In this document: one piece after another, positions 1 to 8,954 of the stretch | How positions within the stretch are numbered: position 1 is the stretch's first letter | Layout: every line of letters begins with the position of its first letter | Origin: VFZN01 sp963709325 | Lineage (GTDB): Bacteria > Acidobacteriota > Vicinamibacteria > Vicinamibacterales > UBA2999 | DNA: 64,000 bases | NCBI GenBank assembly: GCA_963709325.1 | Contig: CAVPVV010000001.1 | Location: 1,054,001 to 1,118,000, forward strand | Direction of reading: 5' to 3' | Notes under the pieces: model-generated | The model's database searches: none | What the model was told of the DNA's origin: nothing | The model's input: only the letters and a program-made list of their open reading frames with translations | Made by a program: the position numbers and the translations under genes

Positions 1-255
1 AATGGTGAAAAGGTGCGGTAAGAGCGCACCGCGTCTCTGGCAACAGAGGCGGCAGGCAAAACCCCGCACGGAGCAAGGCCAAATAGGGGAGCGCGCGGCG
101 CAAGCCGCACGGGTGGTCCATCCGAGCTTCCGGGTCGGCCGCTGGATCCTGGCAGAGATGCCGGGACTAGAGGAATGGTCGTCTCGCCGAAGCTCGCGGC
201 CCGCGAGGGCCGTGAGCGAAGGCGGACAGAATTCGGCTTACCGGTTCACTGCGAC
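1..255 (+). ncRNA. rnpB: RNase P RNA (class A), 5' end cut off by the window
   Basis: This is the catalytic RNA of ribonuclease P, which trims tRNA 5' leaders. The conserved block GGTGCGGTAAGAGCGCACC at about 12-30 and the block GGAGCAAGGCCAAATAGGGG at about 70-89 match the bacterial type A RNA closely. The 3' strand has the expected GGACAGAATTCGGCTTACCGG at about 223-243. The part upstream of the first block lies outside the window, so about the first third of the molecule is missing. The 3' end at about 255 is estimated by comparison with known P RNAs. The open frame that overlaps it is a chance translation of the RNA gene. Confidence 0.93.
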
Positions 256-297
256 ACTTTTCAGGGGGTCAAAGCCACGGGGGAAAGCACACGAGAC

Positions 298-2973
298 TCA
301 TTGCACCGGCACACGTGACTTCAGATCCTCAAACCAGTGTTGGACGACGACGATGTGAATCCCCGCCGGTCCGCCGGCCGAATCGGTCCGCTCGGCTGAC
401 CTGACCATCAGGAACCTCTTCCCGTCACGCGAGACGTCGTAGCTGCGGATACCGCGGTCGTACGCCCCGGCGACGACTAGGTATGGCACGCCAGCGGCGA
501 AGCCACCGCCGGGCTTCACCGCTACGCCCATCACGCCGGCCTCTGTCCTGTAGAACAACTCCCGCCCGTCCCGAGACCAGACTGGTTCCGTCCCTCCGGC
601 CGTGGAGATCTGCCATCGTCCCTGGTTGACCTCGGGAAACGGCTGCACGTAGACCTCGTATTGACCGGAGGCGTTCGACTGGTACGCGAGCCAGTGACCG
701 TCGCGCGATACCTGGGCCTCAGTCTCGTCGAACTCGCTGACGATCAACGGCTCGCTGTGTCGCTCGCCGTCCAGCGATAAGGAGTGCAGGTCGGATGCCG
801 AACGCTCCCCTCGCGCATAGACCAGCCGCGTGCCATCCGGGGTGAGGCTCATGGGAAACAAGGGTTCGGAAGCCGCAAGGAGACGCTCTACTGCTCCGGT
901 GCCGTCCGCCGCCCGCCAATAGAGCGCGCGCGTCCCCTCGACGTCGGAGTTGAACACGATCCGCCGGCCGTCCGGCGTCCATTCTCCATAGAGTTCCGTC
1001 GCGGGCGTGGCCGTCAAGCGCGTGAGCGCCGCACGGCTGAATTCCCAGATCCACTGATCCCGTTCCGCGTCATTCGCAAACAGGACGACACGGCTCCCAT
1101 CGGGGGACAGCCTGGGCGTGTAGTAGGGGCGCGGCGGCGCAGGGATCACCTCTTCCCGCCCTGAGCGGTCCACCCATACCAGTCTGCGCGGCGTGTCTGT
1201 GTCACCCGACCAATAGGCCAGGGTCCCGGTTCGTGACACGTCGGCCTGGGCCACGCCGTCGATACCCCCCCGGCTCACGCCCACCACGAGCGGCACCGCA
1301 GTGCCTGTAGCGACTCGCCGCCCGGGGTCGAACGGCACTGCCAGGATCGTGTTGCCGAGGGCGTAGATTAGATGCCCGCTTGCCAGATACCGCGCGTCCG
1401 CCCCATTCTCGACCACTACGGTCCGCTCGCCGGTTGCCAGGTCCTCGACGACGACCTCCGCCGCGTCCCACGCGTCGGGTGTCGAGCATCCACCTGACGA
1501 GCACCGGGTGTACAGGACGGCTTGACCGCCCGGAAGCACCTGGGGCTGCTGGACCCGCACCGCAGCCTTAACCGCGACGAGCAATTTAGGCTTGCCCCCG
1601 GCCGCCGGCACCCGGAGGATCCCCTGACCGGCCTGGGCATAGACGATCGTGCCGTCTTCTCCCCAGCTGGCGCCGTTGATCTTGGCTTGCGCCAGGCTCA
1701 CGACCGCCCCGCCCTCGAGAGCCACTTTCTGCAGCGCCCCGTCACGGCTCGAGTTGAAGGCGATCCACCGGCCGTCCGGCGAGAAGAAGGGATCGGACGG
1801 TCTGGTCCGTTCGGTGCCCTCCAGCGCCGCGCTTCCAATGCGTCGAGTGCACGCACGTAGAGTTGCTCGTTCGCCACGTACGCGACATGGGTTCCAGCGG
1901 GCGAGATCGCGATCACTCTTGATCCGAAGTTGGTGATCGAGTGCGTCTGCGGCACGAGGACCGACGTGCGGGTCACGGCTGCCGGCTGGACCGGCGCGGG
2001 ACGCGTGACGCTCCACGTCGTGAACGCGGTCACTGCGACGGCGCCGAGCACGGAGGCGGCGACCGACGCCGGGCGCTGCCACAGCGCAATGGAGGATCGT
2101 CCAGTTCTTTCGGGGGCCTGCGCTACCGGAAACCCGAGGGCCCCGTCGAGCATAAGCCTGATGTCGCCCATGTCGCGCACGCGGTTGCGCGGATCCTTGG
2201 CGAGACACTGGCGAATGATTGACGCCAGATATGCGGGAACGCCCGCGGGTAACGTGTCCCAGTCCGGCTCGCGTTGCAGCACGCGTGACATCGTGAGCGG
2301 AACGTCTTCGGCCTCGAAGGCTCGCCGACCGGTGAGCATCTCGTAGCACACGCAGCCGAACGCCCAGATGTCCGCGCGCTTGTCGACGGGCCGGCCCCGG
2401 GCCTGCTCCGGGCTCATGTACGCCGCGGTGCCCAGCACGATTCCGGCCGTGGTCATCGCCGGCGACGTGATTGTCGCAACTTCGAACCGTCCGACGTGGC
2501 GGCATCGATCGGCTCGATTGCCTTGGCGAGCCCGAAGTCGAGGATCTTTACCGCACCGTCCGGACGCACCTTGATGTTGGCCGGCTTCAGATCGCGATGG
2601 ACGATCCCCGCTTCATGTGCGGCATCCAGGGCGTCAGCGGTCTGTCTGGCGATGAACATCGCACCCGACGCGATCCGATCGGCCAGCGTGGGGCCCTCGA
2701 CGAGCTCGAGGACCAGAGCGATCCTGCCGGTGGACGTCTCGAGGCCATGGATCTGCGCGATGTGCGGATGATTCAGGGCGGCCAGCACTTCGGCTTCGCG
2801 CTGGAACCTTGCAAGGCGCTCGGCGTCGCCCGCCACCAATTCAGGCAGTACCTTGAGAGCAACCTGGCGCTTGAGCCTCGTGTCGGTGGCGCGGTACACC
2901 TCGCCCATCCCGCCCGCGCCGATCTGGGCTGTAACTTCATACGGGCCAAGTCGCGTGCCCGTTGCCGGGACAT
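298..2973 (-). CDS. Ser/Thr protein kinase with C-terminal TolB/PD40 beta-propeller (frameshifted)
   Basis: Hanks-type membrane kinase. The N-terminal lobe shows the glycine loop GAGGMGEVY and VALKVL. The catalytic loop HRDLKPAN, the metal motif DFGLAKA and the activation-segment end AAYMSPEQARG follow. After the kinase domain come a hydrophobic segment (about 2020-2060) and a propeller of repeated FSPDGRWIAF and LSPDGSRVV type, probably periplasmic. The protein is read in three frames. Apparent single-base losses near 2470 and 1832, and one near 2967 just after the likely ATG at 2973, would restore one frame of about 892 residues, and the span is divisible by three as expected for three losses. 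Kinase-propeller fusions of this kind are abundant in Acidobacteriota. It diverges from the epimerase gene over about 55 bp. Substrate and ligand cannot be read from sequence. Confidence 0.85.
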
Positions 2974-3027
2974 CACGCGCACGCGGGCGATTATAAGCAC
3001 CCCGTGTCGCTGCAGAGAAATGCCATC

Positions 3028-3990
3028 ATGGAGCGGATGGCGCGATACACGGTGACGGGTGGGGCGGGGTTCATTGGCTCGCATCTCACGGAAGAACTGA
3101 TCAGGCGCGGGCACACGGTGCGGGTCGTCGACGACTTCAGCACCGGTAAGCGCGGCAACGTCGACGCTGCCGCGCGCGCGGCCGGAGTCCCGGTTTCCGC
3201 GATCCAGCTCGTGGAAGGCGATCTGGCCGACCTCGAGGTGGCTCGCCGTGCTGTCGACGGCGCCGACTACGTGCTGCACCAGGCCGCCATCCCGTCGGTT
3301 CCCCGGTCGGTCAAGGATCCCATTACGTCCAATCGCGCCAATATCGATGCGACGCTCAACGTGCTGGTCGCGGCGCGCGACACGAGGGTCAAGCGGCTGA
3401 TCTTCGCCGGCTCGTCCTCGGAATACGGCGATACGCCGACACTGCCGAAGCACGAGGACATGCCGACCAACCCGCTGTCGCCGTACGCACTGCAGAAAGC
3501 GGTGGGGGAGGAATACCTCAAGCTGTTCACGCGGCTTTACGGGCTCGAGACCGTTAGCATCCGCTACTTCAACGTGTTCGGCCCGCGGCAGGATCCCGGC
3601 TCGCCGTACTCCGGCGTGATATCGCTGTTCGTCAAGTGGCTGCTCGCGGGCGAGCGGCCCACGATCTACGGTGACGGCGAACAGACGCGCGACTTCACCT
3701 ACGTCGCGAACGTCGTGGACGGCGTGTTGCGCGCCTGCGAGGCGCCCGGCGCGTCGGGTGAGTCGATCAACGTCGCCACCGAGGGCCGGGTCTCGCTGAA
3801 CCAGTTGCTCGACGAACTGCAGCGGATCATCGGCACACGTCTCGAGCCGATCTACGGCCCGCCGCGCGTCGGCGACGTGCGCGACTCGCAGGCATCGATC
3901 GCCAAGGCGCGGCGGATTCTCGGCTACGAGCCCAGCGTTCCTTTCGAAGAAGGTTTGCGCCAGACCGTCGCCTGGTTCCGCGAAAGCTGA
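3028..3990 (+). CDS. NAD-dependent sugar-nucleotide epimerase/dehydratase (extended SDR)
   Basis: A 320-residue extended short-chain dehydrogenase of the UDP-hexose 4-epimerase type. The Rossmann motif TGGAGFIGSHL lies at the N terminus, and VVDDFSTGKRGN follows the second strand. The active site has SSSEYG and YALQK (the Tyr and Lys of YxxxK), and IRYFNVFGPRQ is the usual substrate-side motif. The SSEYG and PLSPYALQK wording resembles WbpP-like UDP-GlcNAc 4-epimerases, so a role in making surface-polysaccharide precursors is likely, but the sugar is not determined. Two ATGs, at 3028 and 3037, are possible; upstream in-frame codons have no family similarity. No glycosyltransferases are adjacent, so the gene is outside a polysaccharide cluster. 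Confidence 0.9.
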   Translation: MERMARYTVTGGAGFIGSHLTEELIRRGHTVRVVDDFSTGKRGNVDAAARAAGVPVSAIQLVEGDLADLEVARRAVDGADYVLHQAAIPSVPRSVKDPITSNRANIDATLNVLVAARDTRVKRLIFAGSSSEYGDTPTLPKHEDMPTNPLSPYALQKAVGEEYLKLFTRLYGLETVSIRYFNVFGPRQDPGSPYSGVISLFVKWLLAGERPTIYGDGEQTRDFTYVANVVDGVLRACEAPGASGESINVATEGRVSLNQLLDELQRIIGTRLEPIYGPPRVGDVRDSQASIAKARRILGYEPSVPFEEGLRQTVAWFRES

Positions 3991-4080
3991 GCTGACCTGT
4001 AGATGTGACATCGGCCGCGCGCCCGTGGCGCGGCGGATTGTCGATGCCTGTCTTTCGACCTCTCCAAAGGTCGCTTCATC

Positions 4081-4097
4081 CTGGCACGTTCCTTGTG
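4081..4097 (+). promoter_or_regulatory. Sigma-54-type (-24/-12) promoter candidate
   Basis: The sequence CTGGCACGTTCCTTGTG matches the RpoN consensus TGGCACG-N4-TTGC except for the last C. The GG and the GT in the place of GC have the right 10-nt separation. A start of transcription near 4107 would leave a short leader carrying the AAGGGGG ribosome site just before the ATG at 4127. Whether the organism uses RpoN here is inference. Confidence 0.5.
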
Positions 4098-4126
4098 AGG
4101 AGTCGCCCGCAAGGGGGTACCGTCAT

Positions 4127-4732
4127 ATGGTGAAGGTGATTCTGGGCTCGGCCCTGGGAGGTCTGGTGGCGGGCGCGATCGCGCTGTTCGCCGCCGGGCA
4201 GGCACGAACCGCGGCGGCGCCGCTCGTTCCCGCCGCGTATCCGGCGTCGATGCCGGCAATGGCTCAACCGTCGGCGCCAACGGTGGCGTGCGGCCCGTAC
4301 CAGGAGCCGGCAATGGCCCGCGTCCTGGTGAACGGTGCGGAGGCGGCGACGCTCACGTGCGTGGATCGTGCTCCGCAAGGCTACGTCACCTATCCCCAGT
4401 CGGGTATGGTGCCGCAGGCGCAGCTCGTGAGCCTCGCCGGCACTCCGGTGCCAGTCACCGCTCCGGTGCAAACGGTACCGGTTGTCCGCTCGACGCCGCG
4501 AAGCACCGCCCCGGTCCGGCGTGTCAGTTATCAGGACCGCGACAATGACATCGTGCAGTACGAGCCCGATCGACGGCAGGGCCGTTCGATTGCGAAGACG
4601 GCGATGATCATTGGCGGCAGCGCCGGCACCGGCGCCGGCGTCGGCGCCATCATGGGCGGCAAGAAGGGCGCGCTCATCGGCGCGGCGATCGGCGGCGGCG
4701 CAGCGTCGATCTACGAAGCGACCAAGCGCTGA
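4127..4732 (+). CDS. Glycine-zipper envelope protein
   Basis: A 201-residue protein with an N-terminal hydrophobic segment (VKVILGSALGGLVAGAIALF) that is either a signal peptide or an anchor. An Ala/Pro-rich middle part includes a short Cys-containing region (CGPYQEPAMARVLVNG, then LTCVDRAP). The C terminus is a classic glycine zipper (GGSAGTGAGVGAIMGGKKG, then ALIGAAIGGGAA), as in YMGG/OmpA-like and Rcp/YcfJ outer-membrane proteins. Such zippers usually form tight helical hairpins in membranes. The start at 4127 is chosen because AAGGGGG lies 8-14 nt upstream and because the hydrophobic N terminus begins there. The sigma-54-like site upstream suggests regulated, perhaps stress-related expression. 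Precise function unknown. Confidence 0.75.
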   Translation: MVKVILGSALGGLVAGAIALFAAGQARTAAAPLVPAAYPASMPAMAQPSAPTVACGPYQEPAMARVLVNGAEAATLTCVDRAPQGYVTYPQSGMVPQAQLVSLAGTPVPVTAPVQTVPVVRSTPRSTAPVRRVSYQDRDNDIVQYEPDRRQGRSIAKTAMIIGGSAGTGAGVGAIMGGKKGALIGAAIGGGAASIYEATKR

Positions 4733-4747
4733 CAACAGGAGTGCAGA

Positions 4748-4795
4748 GGTGCAGAGGTGCAGAGGTGCACCCTTGCACCCCTGCACCCGTGCACC
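4748..4795. terminator. Threefold GGTGCA/TGCACC hairpin between convergent genes
   Basis: Three GGTGCA words (4748, 4756, 4764) spaced by GA face three TGCACC words (4774, 4782, 4790) spaced by CC and CG, with a CCCT loop. Transcribed from either strand this folds into a stem of three 6-bp helices separated by 2-nt internal loops. It sits between the 3' ends of the glycine-zipper gene and the PQQ dehydrogenase gene, so it probably acts as a bidirectional terminator. There is no T tract. Confidence 0.6.
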
Positions 4796-4804
4796 AGCAG
4801 ATCT

Positions 4805-6556
4805 CTAGTCGTTGCCCTTCGCCGACGCGTCGAGCGCGAACGAGAAGATCCGTCCGTTCGCCGTTCCCGCCATCACGACGACGAACTGCTTGCCGTCACG
4901 TTCGTAGGTTACCGGCGTCGCTACCCCCGGCATCGTCTGCTGCTCCCACAAGGTCTTGCCGGTTTCGGGATCGAGGGCCATGAACTTGCCGGCGGCATCG
5001 CCGACGAAGATCAAGTTGCCTGCTGTGGAGAGCACTCCGCCTGCCGGGTTGAAGTCGATCCGCCATCGCTCCTTCTGGGTAATCGGGTCCCACGCCACGA
5101 ACCAGCCGCGGCGTCCGGGGAGCGGCGCGGGTGCGGGCACGGCCACGGAGCCGGGTGCGTTGGCAGCCGCGGCGGCCCCGGCCGCCTGGCCGAGCCGCGT
5201 GCCGGTGTTCCACTGCCCTTGCTTGAATTCGAAGGCGTCGGTGGACTGGAAATTCGACGTGGTCTCCTGGCCGGGGAAGTAGACGAGGCCGATTGCGGGG
5301 TTGAACGCCATGGGTGGCCAGTGGTGGGCGCCGACCGGGGATGGCGATAGCCGCGAGCCTTTTTTGCCGTAGCGTGCCTCCGGCGTCTCCACCGGGCGGC
5401 CGGTCTTCGGGTCGATGTGCGTCGCCCAGTTGACGTTGGAGAACGGCGCCGCCGAGATGAACTCGCCAGTGAGCCGGTCCAGCACGTAGAAGAAGCCGTT
5501 CTTCGGCGCCTGCAGCAGCACCTTGCGCGGCTTGCCACCGATGGTGAGGTCGGCGAGGATCATCGGCTGCGCCGCGTTGTAGTCCCAATCGTCACCGGGC
5601 GTCGTCTGGTAGTGCCACACGTACTGGCCGGTGTCGGCGCGCAGCGCGACGATGGACGACAGATACAGGTTGTCGCCGGAGCCCTGGCTGCGATGATCGC
5701 GGCTCCACGGCGAGCCGTTCCCCGTCCCCACGTAGACGAGATCGGACTCGGGGTCGTAAGCGATGCCGTCCCACGGCGTGCCTCCACCGCCGTACTTCCA
5801 CCATTCGCCCTTCCATGTCTTCACGGCCCGTTCCATCGATCCGTCTTCGAGGCCGAGCGACGGGTCGCCGGGAACGACATACCAGCGCCACGCCTGCTTG
5901 CCGCTGTCGGCGTCGTAGGCCGTGAGGTAGCCGCGGACGCCGTACTCGCCGCCGCCGTTGCCGATCAGGACCTTGCCCTTCACGATCCGCGGCGCACCGG
6001 TGATGGAGTAATCGCTTCCGGCCGGCGTGGTCTGCACCGACCAGGCGATTGCGCCGGTCTGCGCGTTGAGCGCGACGAGCCGGCCGTCGAGGAGCCCGAC
6101 GTAGACGCGACCTTTGTAGATTGCGACGCCGCGATTGACCGGGCCGCAGCAGAAGCGGGAGCCACCTTCGGCGAAACCGCCCTTCACGAGGCCGGGATCC
6201 CATTTCCAGCGCAGCGTGCCAGTCTTGAGGTCCACCGCGTAGACGACGCTCCATGTCGAGGTGCCGAAGAGCATGCCGTCCCAGACGATCGGGGTGGTTT
6301 CAATCTTCCCCTGGGAACCGACTTCGACCGACCACGCCAGCCCGAGCCGCGCGACGTTCGATTGATCGATCTGTTTCAGCGGGCTGTGATGCGTTTCCTG
6401 GTAGTCGCGCCCGTAGCTCACCCACTCGCCATCTGGCGGCTTGAGCAGCGTCGCGTCGTCCACCTGGCGCGGTGTCTGCGCGAAAAGGGTCAGAGCCAGG
6501 CTGGCGCTCCCCGCGACGAGCAGCGCGAAGACGCCGTTGCGAACGGTCAGCCGCAT
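4805..6556 (-). CDS. PQQ-dependent alcohol dehydrogenase (quinoprotein, no heme domain)
   Basis: A 583-residue periplasmic eight-bladed propeller enzyme oxidising alcohols with pyrroloquinoline quinone. A signal peptide covers about residues 1-27. The vicinal Cys-Cys pair (SRFCCGPVNRG, residues 136-137), typical of PQQ alcohol dehydrogenases, stacks on the cofactor. GNGGGEYGVRG (Glu204), GTGNGSPW (Asn280) and GDDWDYNA (Asp322-325) occupy the positions of the calcium ligands and catalytic Asp. Tryptophan-docking repeats such as TGKTLWEQQT recur. There is no CxxCH, so it is the soluble type that passes electrons to a separate cytochrome c. The start is the ATG at 6556, preceded by GGGAGG; the open frame upstream of it is the serpin relic, not part of this protein. 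Substrate is not determined. Confidence 0.88.
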   Translation of the reverse strand: MRLTVRNGVFALLVAGSASLALTLFAQTPRQVDDATLLKPPDGEWVSYGRDYQETHHSPLKQIDQSNVARLGLAWSVEVGSQGKIETTPIVWDGMLFGTSTWSVVYAVDLKTGTLRWKWDPGLVKGGFAEGGSRFCCGPVNRGVAIYKGRVYVGLLDGRLVALNAQTGAIAWSVQTTPAGSDYSITGAPRIVKGKVLIGNGGGEYGVRGYLTAYDADSGKQAWRWYVVPGDPSLGLEDGSMERAVKTWKGEWWKYGGGGTPWDGIAYDPESDLVYVGTGNGSPWSRDHRSQGSGDNLYLSSIVALRADTGQYVWHYQTTPGDDWDYNAAQPMILADLTIGGKPRKVLLQAPKNGFFYVLDRLTGEFISAAPFSNVNWATHIDPKTGRPVETPEARYGKKGSRLSPSPVGAHHWPPMAFNPAIGLVYFPGQETTSNFQSTDAFEFKQGQWNTGTRLGQAAGAAAAANAPGSVAVPAPAPLPGRRGWFVAWDPITQKERWRIDFNPAGGVLSTAGNLIFVGDAAGKFMALDPETGKTLWEQQTMPGVATPVTYERDGKQFVVVMAGTANGRIFSFALDASAKGND

Positions 6557-6603
6557 CGTGAGACCTCCCGGGCTGGCGAGGTTCCACCGCCCGCGGACGG
6601 ATC

Positions 6604-6955
6604 TTAGCCGAGCAGGTTCGCCACGCGCCCGAAGAACAGGATCTCGTCGCTCGGTACGTGTCGCGCGGCAAACAGAAACGGGTGGTCGGCAGGGAAGACG
6701 GACCACGCGCCGCATCTCCGCCAGGGTGTCGCCCGGTGCTCCTTCGTTAGCCATGGCGAGCACGGTACGGAGGCTGTGCGGTGAAAAGACCAGGCTGCGG
6801 TTTTGGGTCCGCAGCCTCGCGTGCAGCGCCAACGCGAACGCCAGGCTGCTTTCACCGGGCGAGATAGCCGGCGCGTCGAGCGCGGTCCCGGCTCCTGCCC
6901 CGGACCACGGCGATCGTCTCGACAGCCACTCGGTCAGGCGTCGAATCACGGTCAA
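6604..6955 (-). pseudogene. Serpin relic with large internal deletion
   Basis: The 5' half, read from about 6955, carries a serpin N-terminal pattern: SLAFALALHARL, then NRSLVFSPHSLRTVLAMANEG (cf. the family's N-F-SP-S--AL-M---GA). In a different frame the 3' half ends with the serpin C-terminal signature, FPADHPFLFAARH followed by EILFFGRVANL. About 300 residues that should lie between them, including the reactive-centre loop, are missing. The two frames join near 6700-6720. It lies 4 bp after the SDR gene and before the PQQ dehydrogenase. It cannot be an inhibitor; it is read here as decay of a serpin gene by internal deletion. Confidence 0.8.
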
Positions 6956-6959
6956 CCCT

Positions 6960-7706
6960 TTAGCGTCCGCCAGACACGTCGAGAATCGCGCCGGTGATGT
7001 ATGACGCCTCGTCGGAGAGCAGCCAGAGAATCGCCTGCGCTACTTCCTCGGGCTGGCCGCCGCGCTTCATCGGAACGAACGCCTTGACGCGATCGACGCG
7101 GCCGGGTTCGCCGCCGCTGCCGTGAATGTCGGTGTAGATGACACCAGGGCGCACGGCGTTGACGCGGATGCCCTCGGCCGCCACTTCCTGGGAAAGACCG
7201 ATTGTGAGCGTGTCGATAGCCGCCTTCGATGCGGCGTAGTCGACGTACTCACCCGGTGAACCGATCCGTGCCGCGGCCGACGACACGTTGACGATCGCTC
7301 CGCCGCGCCCGCCGCGTGTTGTGGACATGCGCCGTACTGCCTCCCGCGCACAGATGAATGCGCCGGTGACGTTGGTGTGGAAGATCCGATCGAGCCGCCC
7401 AGCGTCCATGTCGACGACGCGCATCTGCGCCTCGAGAATTCCTGCGTTATTGACGAGACCGGCGAGAGGCTCTCCGAGCGATCTCACTTCGTCGAACAGG
7501 TGGACCACTTCGGCCTCGTTGCCGACATCGGCCCGAACCGCGATCGCGCGTCCGCCCGCTGAGTGGATCTCATTCACTACATGAATGGCGGCGGCGTGGT
7601 CCTGCCGGTAGTTCAGGCATACGGCGTAACCACGCGCGGCCGCCAGGCGAGCCGTGGCCGCTCCGATACCTCGACTGCCGCCCGTGACGATCAGCGTGCC
7701 TGTCAT
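6960..7706 (-). CDS. SDR-family NAD(P)-dependent oxidoreductase
   Basis: A 248-residue classical short-chain dehydrogenase/reductase in the cytoplasm. The cofactor loop is TGGSRGIG, followed by NNAG. The active site comprises NVSSAAA (Ser) and YVDYAASKAA (Tyr and Lys of YxxxK), then RPGVIYTDIH. The C terminus SYITGAILDVSGGR is the usual family ending. The length is that of FabG or glucose-1-dehydrogenase relatives, but nothing in the sequence fixes the substrate. It probably shares a transcript with the unrecognised gene 18 bp upstream and with the serpin relic and PQQ dehydrogenase downstream. Confidence 0.9.
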   Translation of the reverse strand: MTGTLIVTGGSRGIGAATARLAAARGYAVCLNYRQDHAAAIHVVNEIHSAGGRAIAVRADVGNEAEVVHLFDEVRSLGEPLAGLVNNAGILEAQMRVVDMDAGRLDRIFHTNVTGAFICAREAVRRMSTTRGGRGGAIVNVSSAAARIGSPGEYVDYAASKAAIDTLTIGLSQEVAAEGIRVNAVRPGVIYTDIHGSGGEPGRVDRVKAFVPMKRGGQPEEVAQAILWLLSDEASYITGAILDVSGGR

Positions 7707-7724
7707 GCGACCGATTCCAACCGG

Positions 7725-8849
7725 CTAGACACCGGTGGCGGGAATGCGGCCGGACCGGATGTCGCCGCGGGCCGCGTCGGTGAACGGCTGGCCGAACAGG
7801 CTCGCCGACAGCTGCTCGGCTCGGAATAGCTCGCAGATGAAGCCCATGCGGTCGTGCAGGTTGCACCAGTTCTGCGCGCCCCGGGCGCGCAGGCGTGTCA
7901 GGTCGTCGTCGAAGCGCTCGAGCAGCGCGATGAGATCGGCATTCGACAGGCGCTGGAGCACATCGGGTATCTGGTTGGGCCACGGGATCTCGTCACCGCC
8001 AAGCGGCAGCACTCGTCCACCGGGGAGTGACAACGACATGGACAGCCGAGTGGCGAGGCATTGCCAGTCGTCCTGAATCGCGTCACGAACGCGCCTTCGG
8101 GTGATCCCGAGCGGTCCGAGGAACAGGAACGCAAGACGAATCGCGATCAGCCGGCCGATGCCGTCGGTGATCATCTCGCCGACGGGCGCGTCCATCGCGC
8201 CCTGGATGTCCTGCTGCAATCGCGTTTGCTCGTGCAGTCCGATCTGACAGTTCGCCAGCAGGATCAGCTGCGCCTTGGCCGGGGAGCTCTGCTCAAGTGC
8301 GGCCGCAGCGTAGTTCGTGAACGCCAGCCGCAACACGTCCTGTCCGTGCTGATCCGAGGGACCTGGCCGCAGCGTGGCCAGGAGCGCTTGCAGCCGCTCG
8401 CTCACCGAATCGCGGGATCCGGACATCGCCTGGATGAACTGCACGAAGAGCGGGGCCAATTCGACGAACACCTTACGGTTGCCGTCCGCGACCTCGGCGC
8501 TCACGCGGGCGATGGTGTCGCGCGCCTGCTGGAACACATCCACCTTGCTCGCGGTGTGCCGGTAGATCCACGCGAACAGTGGACCAACCCGCGGGCGGAG
8601 CCGCCCCTCGTCGCGAAGCAGGTCCACCAGCAGCCGCGGGATCTCCTCATCGCGGATCGAGATTCCGGCTGTCTTCGAAGCCCAGGTCGCGAAGGTGGAC
8701 CAGTTCGCGCTCGCTGGATCGATCACGTCGGCGAGCTCGTGCGACAGGTCGCAATAGCACTGCGTGATCAGCAGGTTACGAAGCGTGGGGTTGGAAGTCT
8801 GCCCGATGCGGGCCACATCCTCGAGAGTGACGCGAGCGAGCGCGGGCAT
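7725..8849 (-). CDS. Unrecognised conserved-type protein, 374 aa
   Basis: I do not recognise a family. The protein is largely helical in appearance, with no signal peptide and one moderately hydrophobic stretch (RLIAIRLAFLFLGPLGIT, mid-protein). The N-terminal part has CDLSHELADVIDPASANW followed by TFATWASKTAGISIRDEEI, which looks like a conserved acid/His-containing domain; proteins with this opening are familiar as uncharacterised proteins, so this is not a random frame. The C-terminal part contains NWCNLHDRMGFICELFRAEQ. Codon use and GC pattern match the neighbours. It is the first gene of a minus-strand run followed after 18 bp by the SDR gene, and it diverges from qhpG over 105 bp. Confidence 0.7.
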   Translation of the reverse strand: MPALARVTLEDVARIGQTSNPTLRNLLITQCYCDLSHELADVIDPASANWSTFATWASKTAGISIRDEEIPRLLVDLLRDEGRLRPRVGPLFAWIYRHTASKVDVFQQARDTIARVSAEVADGNRKVFVELAPLFVQFIQAMSGSRDSVSERLQALLATLRPGPSDQHGQDVLRLAFTNYAAAALEQSSPAKAQLILLANCQIGLHEQTRLQQDIQGAMDAPVGEMITDGIGRLIAIRLAFLFLGPLGITRRRVRDAIQDDWQCLATRLSMSLSLPGGRVLPLGGDEIPWPNQIPDVLQRLSNADLIALLERFDDDLTRLRARGAQNWCNLHDRMGFICELFRAEQLSASLFGQPFTDAARGDIRSGRIPATGV

Positions 8850-8869
8850 CGGCGCTCACCATAACAGAA

Positions 8870-8895
8870 GTGCGAGGTGCGGCGTGCGAGGTGCG
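8870..8895. repeat. Two direct copies of GTGCGAGGTGCG
   Basis: Exact 12-bp copies at 8870-8881 and 8884-8895 lie in the spacer between the divergent 374-aa gene and qhpG. The wording resembles GTGCAGAG at 4741-4768 and the GTGCGGAGTGCG run near 57462. No function is evident. Confidence 0.6.
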
Positions 8896-8954
8896 CGGAG
8901 CGACCCGGAAGTAGAAAGAGGGGCGATGGCGAAAGCTGGCGATAATCGAAGAAC

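Noticed and set aside
2..358. Plus-strand open frame of 118 codons at the left end
   Set aside because: It lies on the RNase P RNA gene, whose conserved blocks explain the sequence; the protein has no recognisable features.
2773..4011. Minus-strand 412-codon frame over the epimerase gene
   Set aside because: It is antisense to a clear epimerase with all motifs; its Arg/His-rich translation is typical of shadow frames in GC-rich DNA, and it picks up the kinase start only by frameshift.
6557..6955. N-terminal extension of the PQQ dehydrogenase
   Set aside because: The frame happens to be open, but the sequence is serpin-like and the real enzyme begins with its own ribosome site and signal peptide at 6556.
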